Notes: a model not told the origin generated them from the letters alone. Positions 1 to 11,720 are shown, counted from the first letter of the stretch. The stretch is 44,167 nucleotides of DNA from UBA1926 sp002337215 (GCA_963973795.1 CAXBAF010000030.1:1-44167), one strand, 5' to 3'. A program made the numbers and translations.

Positions 1-129
1 GAGCCTGACCTTCGCGGGGGGCGGGCCCTGCGCCGCGGCGAGCGCGACGCCCAGAGCGAGTGTGCAGAGTGCTGCGATTGTGCGCACGGCCGCGACCGGG
101 TTCGTGGCGCTGGTCGATTCGATGTTCAC
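1..129 (-). CDS. Signal-peptide protein, probable efflux periplasmic adaptor (5' end only)
   Basis: Only the first 43 codons lie in the window, read from a GTG at 129 down to base 1. The translation has a short polar stretch (MNIESTSATNPVAAVRT), a hydrophobic run (IAALCTLALGVALAAAQ) and then GPPPAKVRL, which is a Sec signal peptide followed by the start of a mature exported domain. The GTG overlaps the TGA of the upstream marR-type gene by four bases (GTGA), so translation is probably coupled. A MarR repressor followed by a membrane-fusion (HlyD/RND adaptor) protein is a common arrangement, and PPPAKVRL is typical of how such mature adaptors begin; this assignment is inference from context. 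The rest of the protein is outside the window. Confidence 0.55.
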   Translation of the reverse strand, partial: MNIESTSATNPVAAVRTIAALCTLALGVALAAAQGPPPAKVRL

Positions 130-698
130 TGTTGGTCTCCGTCGCCGAGTGCGCGGTCCGGGTCGGCGATGAGCGCCGTTTCCAGCCGGGCCATGTTGTC
201 GATGAGCTTCCCAAGGTCACGGTCGAGCCGGTCGGTCCGCGATTCGCTGAACCCCTCGAGGAACGGGTTGCAGAACGCCTCGGCCAGCCGCTTGGTCGTC
301 TCGTACGCGGCCCACCCGTCGGTGGTCAGGCCCACAAAGGTGGAACGCCCACGCCCCGGGAGGCTGAAACGGCAGACGAGCCCGTCTTCTTCCATCGAGC
401 CCACCATGCGCGACACATTCTGAGGGCTCTGGTTCGCCCGCTCGCTGATCTCGTTGATCGTCGCGGGCTCGTCGGCCTGGCCGATCGCGCACAGCATCAT
501 CCATCGCGAGCTCGTCAGCCCGTGCGGCGATGCCATCCGGTCGCCCACCCGCATCATCATGTGGTGGAGCTCGAAGAGCTTCTTCACGATCGGTGACTCG
601 GCCTTCTCGCAGCCTTGGGGTCGCGACGCGACCTCGGCGGGCAGCGACGCGCAGGCCGATACAGGCGAGACGGCGGATTGTGATTTCGTGGGTGTCAC
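126..698 (-). CDS. MarR-family transcriptional regulator
   Basis: A 190-residue winged-helix regulator. The helix-turn-helix and wing are visible as TINEISERANQSPQNVSRMV followed by EEDGLVCRFSLPGRGRSTFV, with the usual helical dimerisation ends (ELHHMMMRVGDRMA and, near the C-terminus, DRDLGKLIDNMARLETAL). The open frame runs up to 770, but GTG at 698 has GGAGG five bases upstream and is chosen as start; the extra upstream residues are Pro/Arg-rich and unlike a MarR N-terminus. It overlaps the next gene by four bases and so is first in a repressor-efflux-type operon. Palindromes at 796-838 upstream are the likely operator, suggesting autoregulation that is relieved by a small-molecule ligand, as is usual for the family. 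The ligand cannot be read from the sequence. Confidence 0.88.
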   Translation of the reverse strand: MTPTKSQSAVSPVSACASLPAEVASRPQGCEKAESPIVKKLFELHHMMMRVGDRMASPHGLTSSRWMMLCAIGQADEPATINEISERANQSPQNVSRMVGSMEEDGLVCRFSLPGRGRSTFVGLTTDGWAAYETTKRLAEAFCNPFLEGFSESRTDRLDRDLGKLIDNMARLETALIADPDRALGDGDQQ

Positions 699-795
699 GC
701 GTGCCTCCGGTTGTCGGCCCGGCCGCGCGGAACGGTGTGGTGCCGCGGGCGGGGTCGAACGACAGGGCAATTCAACGCACGGACCGGCGCCAATG

Positions 796-838
796 CAACA
801 TGTTGAGAAAAAAACTCAACATGTTGTGTTACAACACA
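796..838. promoter_or_regulatory. Palindromic operator cluster, probably for the MarR regulator
   Basis: CAACATGTTGAG (796-807) and CTCAACATGTTG (815-826) form a perfect 12-bp inverted repeat around a 7-base A tract. Each arm itself contains the 10-bp palindrome CAACATGTTG. A third, looser element, GTTGT-N3-ACAAC (823-835), overlaps the second arm. MarR proteins typically bind 16-20 bp palindromes of this TTG/CAA type. The cluster lies about 100 bp upstream of the marR-type start and is AT-rich compared with its surroundings. No convincing -35/-10 pair could be fixed. Confidence 0.65.
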
Positions 839-916
839 TTGAGATACAGTGATAATACGGATCTCCGATCGGAGCTCCCGGCGGTTCGGTGTGTTTCTGG
901 AGAGGCCGAGCGGGGG

Positions 917-1858
917 TCAGTTCGCCGGCGCGACCACGGGTCGGCGGGGCTCGGTGGTGTAGACGTTGCCCTTGAGGGTCGAGGGGTCGCCGTCTTCGCC
1001 CGCGGAGTAGATGTAGGGCACGTTGCCGATGGTGTAGCCGCCGTCCGAGTCGCCGATGGGCTCGCCTGTGCCCGCCCAGGCTTCACGGTCCTGATCGGTC
1101 AGGAAGTTTCGGCGGACGGTCATGATCGGGAAGTCGGCGGGGACGGTGGGGTCGTAGCCCAGCGGTGCACGACCGGGCTCGAGCCAGTAGTTGGTCGCGC
1201 CCGGTGCGGGCGCGCCGCCCTGCGACCAGATCGCATCGACCGGCGTGCCCGGTGAGCCGACGGCTCGCGCGTTGCCCATGTTGTCTTCTTCGGTGACCGG
1301 GCCGTCCCAGGAAGGGTGCACGAACCGGAGGGGGCGTCCCCAGCCGTCGAGAATCGTGCGCATCTCGGGCTGGTTGCCGGGATCGCCCGAGAAACTCGCG
1401 GTCTCGTTGACGAGGTCGGCGTCGCCGTCCCAGCGGGTCAGCGATTCGGCGGGCACGCTGGCGAGAGTCTCGCCCAGCCCGGCCTCATCGAGTGCCTGCA
1501 TGAACAGGCCGATCGAGTTGATCCGCGCGCGGTCTTCCTCGCCGTTGGTCAGGTCCACGCCGTCGAGCAGCGGATAGGCCGCGAACGACTCACGGGTCGG
1601 CTGCGGGGGTTCGGACCCGTTGAACGAGACCTGGGCCGCGAACGCCGGCACGAACGCCGGGGGGACGGTGCCGACATCGTTGAGATAGGTCGTGACAGCC
1701 GCGTCCACGGCCCGGATCGTGTCCTGGGTCTGCCGCGCGCGCCCGCCGGCGAGCGCCGCGGCGCCGACGGTGGTGACGATCGTGATGAGCAGGCTGATGA
1801 TCGCGATGACGACCAGCAGCTCAATCAGTGTGAACCCGCGGGTTCGCTCTCGTCCCAT
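917..1858 (-). CDS. Type II secretion/type IV pilin-like protein (prepilin N-terminal signal)
   Basis: A 313-residue protein with a class III prepilin signal right at the N-terminus: MGRERTRG then FTLIELLVVIAII, with cleavage by prepilin peptidase expected after Gly8 and Glu at mature position 5. The remainder is a soluble exported domain. LDGWGRPLRF and a late YIYSAGEDGDP stretch resemble the D-x-WG and SLGADG segments of GspG-type pseudopilins, though the calcium-site pattern is degenerate. The start at 1858 is preceded by AGGAG seven bases upstream; the longer frame adds a basic stretch unlike a prepilin leader. It is a stand-alone gene 280 bp downstream of secA, with no secretion ATPase or inner-membrane platform gene nearby. 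It could be a minor pseudopilin or a planctomycete-specific surface protein using the same export route. Confidence 0.82.
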   Translation of the reverse strand: MGRERTRGFTLIELLVVIAIISLLITIVTTVGAAALAGGRARQTQDTIRAVDAAVTTYLNDVGTVPPAFVPAFAAQVSFNGSEPPQPTRESFAAYPLLDGVDLTNGEEDRARINSIGLFMQALDEAGLGETLASVPAESLTRWDGDADLVNETASFSGDPGNQPEMRTILDGWGRPLRFVHPSWDGPVTEEDNMGNARAVGSPGTPVDAIWSQGGAPAPGATNYWLEPGRAPLGYDPTVPADFPIMTVRRNFLTDQDREAWAGTGEPIGDSDGGYTIGNVPYIYSAGEDGDPSTLKGNVYTTEPRRPVVAPAN

Positions 1859-2138
1859 TGCCGTGCTCCTGCCCTGCTGTTGAACCGGCTCGAATGGTGA
1901 TTCGGCCCGGCGCTGCTGCTGTCGACTCGTGTGCCCGATCGCGCGTTCCGGCGTGCTGCCGCGACTCTTGCGCGGCCGTCTCGACGGGACACGCCGCCGG
2001 TTCGACAACGCGACCCGGGCGGGTGTCTCACAGTCTATACGGGCGAACCCCGTCCGCTGATGCGACTCGTGGGAAACCGCACTACAGATAGACGATGCGG
2101 CCCGTATCCGCGCTGTCTCGGTCGAAAACCGGTCCGAA

Positions 2139-6290
<4,152 letters not shown>

Positions 6291-6431
6291 GGGAATCGTC
6301 CTCGACCCCGATTCCGGTGATTCCGGGCGCGGGGGTGGTCTTGGTGATCAAACTGTGGAGCGTCGCGTCTGAACCACGTCGGCGGATCTGCCGACCGGTG
6401 CCGCGATGGAGAAAAGAGCAGGGTCGCCTGG

Positions 6432-6457
6432 AACAGGCCCCGGGGACAGGGCCTGTT
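6432..6457 (-). terminator. Stem-loop just after the 6462-6806 gene
   Basis: AACAGGCCC (6432-6440) and GGGCCTGTT (6449-6457) pair perfectly over nine bases around an eight-base loop, starting five bases past the stop codon of the minus-strand gene. The position suits transcription termination or 3'-end protection, but there is no T tract, so intrinsic termination is not assured. It also lies upstream of secA. Confidence 0.4.
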
Positions 6458-6461
6458 ATCC

Positions 6462-6806
6462 TCAGGCCGAGGGGGGCGGCAGGTTCAGCAGTGCATCACG
6501 CAGCCGACGGGCTGTGAGGGCCGGTGTGGTGCGATCGATTGCAAGACGTGCTGTGGACGGCGTTTGCGCCGCCGGCCTGCTGAGCATCTCGAAGCGGATG
6601 CCTCGGGCGAGCCTCTCTTGCGTCTGGGCAGGGAGAATCCGATCCGCGATCACTCGGGCCTGCAGGGCGATCCGTGCGGAGTGCGAGACCTCGTTGAGCC
6701 CACGGGCGGATGCCTGAGCCGACACCGAGACGAGCATCATCACCAATACCGACGCGCGGAGCGCGAATCGGCTGGCGGGGTCTCGGGTTAACGCAGCGTC
6801 TGCCAT
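6462..6806 (-). CDS. Small hypothetical protein with N-terminal hydrophobic segment
   Basis: A 114-residue protein. After a charged start (MADAALTRDPASRFALR), residues 18-33 (ASVLVMMLVSVSAQAS) form a hydrophobic stretch ending in an AQAS/ARG-like signal-peptidase site, so it is probably exported or membrane anchored. The rest is Ala/Arg/Leu-rich with no motif I recognise. AAGG lies very close to the ATG and a GATACT hexamer is eight bases further up, so initiation signals are weak. It reads in the same direction as secA, about 170 bp upstream of it, and is divergent from the TSCPD gene. No family could be assigned; the high-GC composition means a chance open frame cannot be excluded. Confidence 0.5.
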   Translation of the reverse strand: MADAALTRDPASRFALRASVLVMMLVSVSAQASARGLNEVSHSARIALQARVIADRILPAQTQERLARGIRFEMLSRPAAQTPSTARLAIDRTTPALTARRLRDALLNLPPPSA

Positions 6807-7047
6807 GTCCTTGAAGTATCGGCACCGAGCGGTGCGGAAGCAAGCATTCCCACCCGGTTCGTGCCAGCCGGTGTGGATTCTGGATCGACCCGGCGGGTGA
6901 ATCCGATAACGTTGGAGATGTTCGGCTGACAGGCCCTACGGGATCGCGTATGTTCTTCGGCCGACCGCCCGCACCGTTCCGGGTTCGACCCGCCTTACCT
7001 GAAGACCCAGGGGCCCGCTCGGGTTCCCGATTGAGAGTTCAACGCCC

Positions 7048-7443
7048 ATGATGGTCTCCCGCGAAGCACTGCCGTCCACGCGCGAATCCATGACGCACAA
7101 GTTCAGCGTCGCGAACATCGAGGGCTATCTCACGATCGGGCTCTACGACGACGGGCGACCCGGCGAGATCTTCATCAAGATCAGCAAAGAAGGCTCCGCG
7201 ATCTCCGGCTTCTGCCAGGCCTTCTGCCGGGCGTTCAGCCTGAGTCTCCAGCACGGCTTGACGGTTGGTGAAGCGGTCCAGCGGTTCAAGGGCATGCGGT
7301 TCGAGCCCTACGGGCAGACCAGCAACCCCGATATCCCCGAGGCGAGTTCGATCATCGACTACCTGGCGCGGTACCTCGAACTCCACTTCGAGAACAGGTC
7401 GGCGGAGATGCGCCCCGCGATGAGCGGCCGGCTGGCCGACTGA
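7048..7443 (+). CDS. Stand-alone TSCPD-domain protein (class II ribonucleotide reductase C-terminal-like)
   Basis: A 131-residue protein that matches, nearly end to end, the C-terminal domain of adenosylcobalamin-dependent ribonucleotide reductases (NrdJ; TSCPD family). Recognisable segments are THKFSVANIEGYLTIGLYDD, GEIFIKISKEGSAISGF, MRFEPYGQTSNPDIPEASS and IIDYLARYLELHF. The catalytic barrel of the reductase is absent from the window, so this is either a separately encoded subunit, comparable in principle to split NrdJa/NrdJb systems, or a free-standing paralogue with another role. The redox Cys pair expected at the end of a full-length NrdJ is not present; the only cysteines are in GFCQAFCRAF. 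ATG codons at 7048 and 7051 are both possible, with a weak GAGAG upstream. The 240 bp divergent region before it shows no cobalamin riboswitch. Confidence 0.85.
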   Translation: MMVSREALPSTRESMTHKFSVANIEGYLTIGLYDDGRPGEIFIKISKEGSAISGFCQAFCRAFSLSLQHGLTVGEAVQRFKGMRFEPYGQTSNPDIPEASSIIDYLARYLELHFENRSAEMRPAMSGRLAD

Positions 7444-7516
7444 ACCCTTGGCCAACCATTCCGTGGCAGACTGAAATCGGATGCCGGCCGGTCAGGAACC
7501 GGTACTGAGCGTCGGA

Positions 7517-8011
7517 TCAGGACCGCGCGACCACGCTCGGCGGCAGCAGCCCGATCAGCACCAGGATCGACCCGACCGCGAGAACCCAGAGCCTGCTCCG
7601 CTCGCCGTTGGCGAGGCGGGCCAGGCGTGATTCTGTCTCGCGGAACGCGGGCAGTTCGATCGACGGGGGCTCGAGCGAGGCGAAGACCAGCGTGCTCGCG
7701 GTCGGGCCGTCGTTGACGAGCTCGACGATCTCGGTTCCGCTCGGCACGAGCCCGAGCTGGGTCGCCGCGAGCTGGTAGACGACCGCGTCGTTCTCGTCGA
7801 GGACGGCCCCGAGGTACGCCTCGTGGCGTGTCAGGCGGTGGAGGCGGTGCATCTCGGTGAGCAGGACCCGGTCGCGCCGCCAGTGAGCGCGATCGAGATC
7901 GCGGGCCGCGGGGATCATGACCGCCGACGCGAGCAGCGCAAGCCCCGCGAGCAGAAAGAGCCATCCCGCGTCGAGGAGCGGTTCACGGGTTGTGGTGGGC
8001 TTTGTGCGCAT
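7517..8011 (-). CDS. Two-helix membrane protein of unknown function
   Basis: A protein of about 164 residues. A first membrane segment (GWLFLLAGLALLASAVMI) is followed by a soluble domain rich in charged residues, including HRLTRHEAYLGAVLDEND and VELVNDGPTASTLVFASLEP, and a second membrane segment near the end (LWVLAVGSILVLIGLL). This predicts both ends in the cytoplasm and the middle domain in the periplasm, or the reverse. The ATG at 8011 was chosen; an ATG at 8017 in the same frame is equally possible, and neither has a strong Shine-Dalgarno site. The open frame continues far upstream but there it is only antisense to the ketosynthase-like gene. It is divergent from that gene and convergent with the TSCPD gene. 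No family recognised. Confidence 0.68.
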   Translation of the reverse strand: MRTKPTTTREPLLDAGWLFLLAGLALLASAVMIPAARDLDRAHWRRDRVLLTEMHRLHRLTRHEAYLGAVLDENDAVVYQLAATQLGLVPSGTEIVELVNDGPTASTLVFASLEPPSIELPAFRETESRLARLANGERSRLWVLAVGSILVLIGLLPPSVVARS

Positions 8012-8077
8012 GGACATGTGGGCATCGGCCCGACGGGGTGCCCGCCTTTGAAGTTCCCGCGGGCGTTCGACCGGTTC

Positions 8078-8083
8078 TACACT
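8078..8083 (+). promoter_or_regulatory. Putative -10 element for a leaderless transcript (KS-beta-like gene)
   Basis: TACACT ends six bases before the ATG at 8090, and no Shine-Dalgarno sequence is present. The same spacing occurs for TGTATT before 11727 and TAAACT before 34208. A matching -35 box at standard distance is not clear, so this is a suggestion only. Confidence 0.3.
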
Positions 8084-8089
8084 CGGCGG

Positions 8090-9493
8090 ATGCAGCGTGA
8101 TGTAGTGATTACCGGGATCGGCGCCGTCAGCGCCGCAGGGACCGGGGCCGACGCCCTGTGGCAGGCTCTGGATGAGGGCGCGGTGAAGACGGGCCCGATC
8201 TCGGCGCTCGACGCGTCGGGGTTTCCGTGCCGGCTCGGAGGCGAGGTCCCGGATCTGAAGGCCCGGGACTTCGTGCCCAAGAGCTACCGCAAGGCGACAA
8301 AGGTCATGGCGCGGGACACCGAGCTCGCGGTGGTCGCGGCGCAGCTCGCGATCGCCGACGCGGGGCTGTCGTCCCGCGGGAGCGGGGAGACCGGGTCGTG
8401 CGCCACGGGCGACGGCGCGCACGCGATCGTTCCCGAGCGGACCGGGTGCCAGATCGGCGCGGGGCTGCTCAGCGCCGAGGTCAACGAGCTCACCGCCGCC
8501 CTCGCCACCAGCACGGATGACCAGGGCCGGTTCGATCTGAAACAGTGGGGGAGCGGCTCGGCCGCCGGTGGCGATGGCGCAAACGCGATGGGCAACCTGC
8601 CCCCGCTCTGGATGCTCAAGTACCTGCCCAACATGCTCGCCTGCCACGTCACGATCATCCACGGCGCCGAGGGGCCCAGCAACACCATCACGTGCGCCGA
8701 GTCGAGCGGGATCCTGTGCGTCGGCGAGGCGTCGCGTGTCATCGAGCGCGGCGACGCGGACGTCTGCTTCGCGGGTGGCGCGGAATCGAAGCTCAACCCG
8801 CTGGGCCTGCTCCGGCTCACGTTCGCCAAAAGGCTCGCCGACACGGGCGAGAGCAGCGACGCCTCGGCGTTCGCGCTCCCGTATTCGGAGTCGAGCACCG
8901 GGGGCCTCCCCGGCGAGGGCGGGGCGATCCTGATGATCGAGGGCAGGGCACACGCCCGGGCGCGGGGCGCCACGATCTACGCCGAAGTCGCCGGCTTCGG
9001 GGCGGGGCACTCGGGTGTTCCGATCTTCCCGGGTGTCTTCGATGAGGACCCCGGTCCGACCCAGACCGACGCGGGGCTGTTCCGAGCGATCCGCGCGGCG
9101 CTCGATGACGCGGGGGTCGAGCCGGACGAGATCGACGCGATCGTCCCCGGGGCGCTGGGTGTCCCCTCGGCGGACGCGGGGGAGCAGAACGCGCTGAGAG
9201 CCGTGTTCGGCGATCGGCTGGCGGCGATCGAGACCATCACGGTCGCGCCCAACGTCGGGGTGGCCACCGCCGGCCACGGGGCGCTGCTGCTCGCGGCGGG
9301 GGCGCTCGCGATCCGGCATCAGCGGCTTCCCGCACGCGTGCACGCGTCGGGGACGGGCACAGAACCTTCGCCGCTCCGTGTCGGAGCCTGTGCAAGCCGG
9401 GACGCTTCGTTGCATACTGTTCTGGTCTGCACGCCATCCCTGGGCGGGCAGGTCGGGGCGGTCGTCCTCCGCAAGTCGGATCGAGACGCCTAG
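8090..9493 (+). CDS. Beta-ketoacyl synthase-like protein with lost catalytic residues (KS-beta/chain-length-factor-like)
   Basis: A 467-residue thiolase-fold protein of the FabF/ketosynthase family: N-terminal DVVITGIGAVSAAGTG, ERGDADVCFAGGAES after the nucleophile site, and a C-terminal PSLGGQVGAVVLRK. Aligned without gaps to FabF and to the neighbour at 10319, the nucleophile Cys is replaced by Glu204 (TCAESSGI, expected ACxSG), and the first catalytic His (SAHGTGTP) by Gly354 (VPGALGVP). In the same ungapped alignment the second His falls on Val391, although a His lies at 396. It should therefore not condense by itself. In type II polyketide systems a similarly inactive KS-beta pairs with an active KS-alpha, and here an intact KS lies 0.8 kb downstream on the same strand. 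The start at 8090 has no good ribosome site. Confidence 0.88.
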   Translation: MQRDVVITGIGAVSAAGTGADALWQALDEGAVKTGPISALDASGFPCRLGGEVPDLKARDFVPKSYRKATKVMARDTELAVVAAQLAIADAGLSSRGSGETGSCATGDGAHAIVPERTGCQIGAGLLSAEVNELTAALATSTDDQGRFDLKQWGSGSAAGGDGANAMGNLPPLWMLKYLPNMLACHVTIIHGAEGPSNTITCAESSGILCVGEASRVIERGDADVCFAGGAESKLNPLGLLRLTFAKRLADTGESSDASAFALPYSESSTGGLPGEGGAILMIEGRAHARARGATIYAEVAGFGAGHSGVPIFPGVFDEDPGPTQTDAGLFRAIRAALDDAGVEPDEIDAIVPGALGVPSADAGEQNALRAVFGDRLAAIETITVAPNVGVATAGHGALLLAAGALAIRHQRLPARVHASGTGTEPSPLRVGACASRDASLHTVLVCTPSLGGQVGAVVLRKSDRDA

Positions 9494-9582
9494 GCACTAC
9501 GGCACCTGCACACTCGCCCCGTCATCTTCGTCGGCGCGGACGCTTCTTGTTTTCACCCACCCTTTCGGAGATTCACAACACA

Positions 9583-10299
9583 ATGGGCAACGACTACGGA
9601 CACGGCGGACGGGGCGACAACCGGGGGGGCGGCTACCGCGACAACCGGAACGACAACCGAGGCGGCGGCTATCGCGGCGGCCCGCGCAACGACCGCGGCG
9701 GCTACCGCGACAATCGCTCGGGACACGGGGGCGGTCATGGCGGTGGACACGGAGGCGGATTCGACCGGCGCGGCGTGCAGCTCGACGAACTCGACCCTGC
9801 GCTCACCGAGCTCTCCCGCCGCGTGATCGGGTGCGCGATCGAGGTCCACAAGGAGCTCGGCCCCGGCTACCCCCGCGACGTGTACGTCAAGAGCCTGCAG
9901 ATCGAGCTCAAGGCAGAAGAGATCGAGTTCAAGGCCGACCACAAGTTCGAGGTCGAGTTCGACGCCGAGGTCGTGGGCGAGGTCATCTGCGATCTGTTCA
10001 TCGGCGACCGCTTCCTGCTGAAGCTGATGGCCGAGCACACCGACATCGGGACACAGCCGCGCAGCGAGCTGCGTGCGCAGCTCCGCGCCGCCGACTTCGA
10101 GCTGGGGCTGATCATCAACTTCGGTGAGCGCCGCCTCAAGGACGGGCTCGTCCGCGTGCTCAACCCCGACAAGCTCCGCGAGCTCCGAGGCGAGACCGAC
10201 GAGGAGGAGTACGAGTACGTCGACGAGGAGGAGGGCGACGACGAGGTCGTCGAGTCCACCACCAGCGGCGGCGAGTCTTCCGGCGATGACGAAGAGTAA
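9583..10299 (+). CDS. GxxExxY-family protein with degenerate active site and low-complexity tails
   Basis: A 238-residue protein in three parts. Residues 1-65 are Gly/Arg/Asn/Asp-rich with RGGGYR- and GHGGG-type repeats. Residues of about 68-192 match the GxxExxY family (PD-(D/E)XK nuclease-like fold): LSRRVIGCAIEVHKELGPG, then FGERRLKDGLVRVL. The last 40 are strongly acidic (EEEYEYVDEEEGDDE). The family's namesake reads G-Y-P-R-D-V-Y, so its Glu is Arg98. The expected D...ExK reads Asp137 followed by Lys147-Leu-Met149, so a nuclease active site is not intact. ATG 9583 with GGAG twelve bases upstream is preferred over TTG 9547. It lies between two ketosynthase-family genes, 89 bp after the first, and its stop lies 19 bases before the start of the second. 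Confidence 0.85.
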   Translation: MGNDYGHGGRGDNRGGGYRDNRNDNRGGGYRGGPRNDRGGYRDNRSGHGGGHGGGHGGGFDRRGVQLDELDPALTELSRRVIGCAIEVHKELGPGYPRDVYVKSLQIELKAEEIEFKADHKFEVEFDAEVVGEVICDLFIGDRFLLKLMAEHTDIGTQPRSELRAQLRAADFELGLIINFGERRLKDGLVRVLNPDKLRELRGETDEEEYEYVDEEEGDDEVVESTTSGGESSGDDEE

Positions 10300-10318
10300 G
10301 AACGCAGGAGGCCCCCGC

Positions 10319-11665
10319 GTGTCATCCAATCGCACGCCCCGGCGCGTCGTCATCACAGGGATGGGCTGCGTGACCCCGCTGGGACACGAGCTCGAGACGT
10401 TCTGGCGCCGCCTGCTCGCGGGCGAGAGCGCGGTCGGCCCCGTGACGCGGTTCGACGCGTCCACATTCGCGACCAACTTCGCCGCCGAGGTCAAGGACTT
10501 CGATCTCCGCGCCATCATCGGGGACGCCGCGGAAGGGCACGCGGGCGCGGGGCTCGGCACCCGGTTCGCGATCGCCGCCGCGACGATGGCCTGGCGACAG
10601 GCGGGCCTCGCGGGGGGCGGGGCGCACGACCCTGAGCGCACAGGCGTCTACATGGGCTCGGGCGAGGGCAGCCTCGATTACGAGAATTTCTTCGCCTCCA
10701 GCCTCGCGGCCTGGCAGGCCGAGACCCGGTCGGTGGACACGAAGACGTGGGCGGCCCAGGCGCTCGAGCACATGAACGCGGTGCTCGAGGTCGAGCAGGA
10801 GCCGCACGTCTCGATTTCCCACCTCGCACGCGAGTTCGACTGTCGCGGCCCCGCGTTCAACTGCATGACGGCCTGCGCCGCGAGCACCCAGGCCGCGGGT
10901 GAGGCCTACGAGATCATCAAGCGGGGTGACGCCGACATCATGCTCGCGGGTGGCGAACACTCGATGATCCACACGCTCGGGATGACCGGGTTCATCCGCC
11001 TCACCGCGATGAGCGGGCGACGCGACGAGATGGATACCGCGAGCCGACCCTTCGACAAAACCCGCGACGGGTTCGTGATGGGCGAGGGCGCGGGCGTCGT
11101 CGTGCTCGAAGAACTCGGGCACGCGCTTGCCCGGGGCGCGACTCCGCTCGCCGAGGTCGCGGGGTTCGGCTCCACCGCGGACGCCTACCGCATCACCGAT
11201 ATCCAGCCCGAGGGGCTCGGTGCCCAGCGTGCGATGTCGGCGGCGCTCCACCAGGCCGGCATCGATCCGTCGAAGCCCGATGACCAGGGCCGTGCCCCGG
11301 TGCAGTATGTGAGCGCCCACGGCACTGGCACCCCCGAGAACGACGGCATCGAGACCCGGGCCGTCAAGGGCGTGTTTGGTGATCAGGCGAGCAGGGTCTG
11401 CTTCTCGAGCATCAAGAGCATGACGGGTCACCTGATCCAGGCCGCGGGCGCGGTGGAACTGATCGCCTGCGTGCTCGCGATCCGCGACGGCAAGGTCCCG
11501 CCCACGATCAACCTCCAGACCCCCGACCCCGAGTGCGACCTCGACCACGTGCCCAACGAGGCGCGGGACCTGAGCGGCGCGGGGGGTGTGGATGTCTGCC
11601 TGTCGAACTCCTTTGGGTTTGGTGGGCAGAACGACACGATCTGCGTGAAGCGGTTTGTCGGCTGA
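10319..11665 (+). CDS. Beta-ketoacyl-ACP synthase, FabF-type, catalytically complete
   Basis: A 448-residue ketosynthase: RRVVITGMGCVTPLG at the N-terminus, nucleophile Cys186 in MTACAASTQAAG, His334 in SAHGTGTPEND, His371 in SMTGHLIQAAG, and SNSFGFGGQN near the end, which is the full Cys-His-His set for decarboxylative Claisen condensation of an acyl-enzyme with malonyl-ACP. GTG 10319 is chosen because AGGAGG sits seven bases upstream; an ATG at 10286 would overlap the preceding gene and lacks this site. It follows the GxxExxY gene by 19 bases and so is probably in one operon with it and the inactive KS at 8090. No acyl carrier protein, ketoreductase or acyltransferase lies nearby, so whether it serves normal fatty-acid elongation or a specialised acyl chain is open. 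Confidence 0.95.
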   Translation: MSSNRTPRRVVITGMGCVTPLGHELETFWRRLLAGESAVGPVTRFDASTFATNFAAEVKDFDLRAIIGDAAEGHAGAGLGTRFAIAAATMAWRQAGLAGGGAHDPERTGVYMGSGEGSLDYENFFASSLAAWQAETRSVDTKTWAAQALEHMNAVLEVEQEPHVSISHLAREFDCRGPAFNCMTACAASTQAAGEAYEIIKRGDADIMLAGGEHSMIHTLGMTGFIRLTAMSGRRDEMDTASRPFDKTRDGFVMGEGAGVVVLEELGHALARGATPLAEVAGFGSTADAYRITDIQPEGLGAQRAMSAALHQAGIDPSKPDDQGRAPVQYVSAHGTGTPENDGIETRAVKGVFGDQASRVCFSSIKSMTGHLIQAAGAVELIACVLAIRDGKVPPTINLQTPDPECDLDHVPNEARDLSGAGGVDVCLSNSFGFGGQNDTICVKRFVG

Positions 11666-11714
11666 TCGGGTCCGCTTCGGTTCTCTCCTGCATGAACCGA
11701 CATCGTGATTCCGA

Positions 11715-11720
11715 TGTATT
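11715..11720 (+). promoter_or_regulatory. Putative -10 element for a leaderless transcript (11727 gene)
   Basis: TGTATT ends six bases before the ATG at 11727, with no Shine-Dalgarno sequence in between. The geometry equals that seen at 8078-8083 and 34196-34201. No confident -35 box. Confidence 0.25.

Noticed and set aside
6807..7047. Possible cobalamin riboswitch before the ribonucleotide-reductase-like gene
   Set aside because: No B12-box-like sequence was found and the small hairpins present do not fit the known fold.
7517..9415. A 632-residue minus-strand open frame
   Set aside because: Its first 465 or so residues are antisense to the ketosynthase-like gene; only the last part from about 8011 has membrane helices and ordinary composition, and is annotated as a smaller gene.
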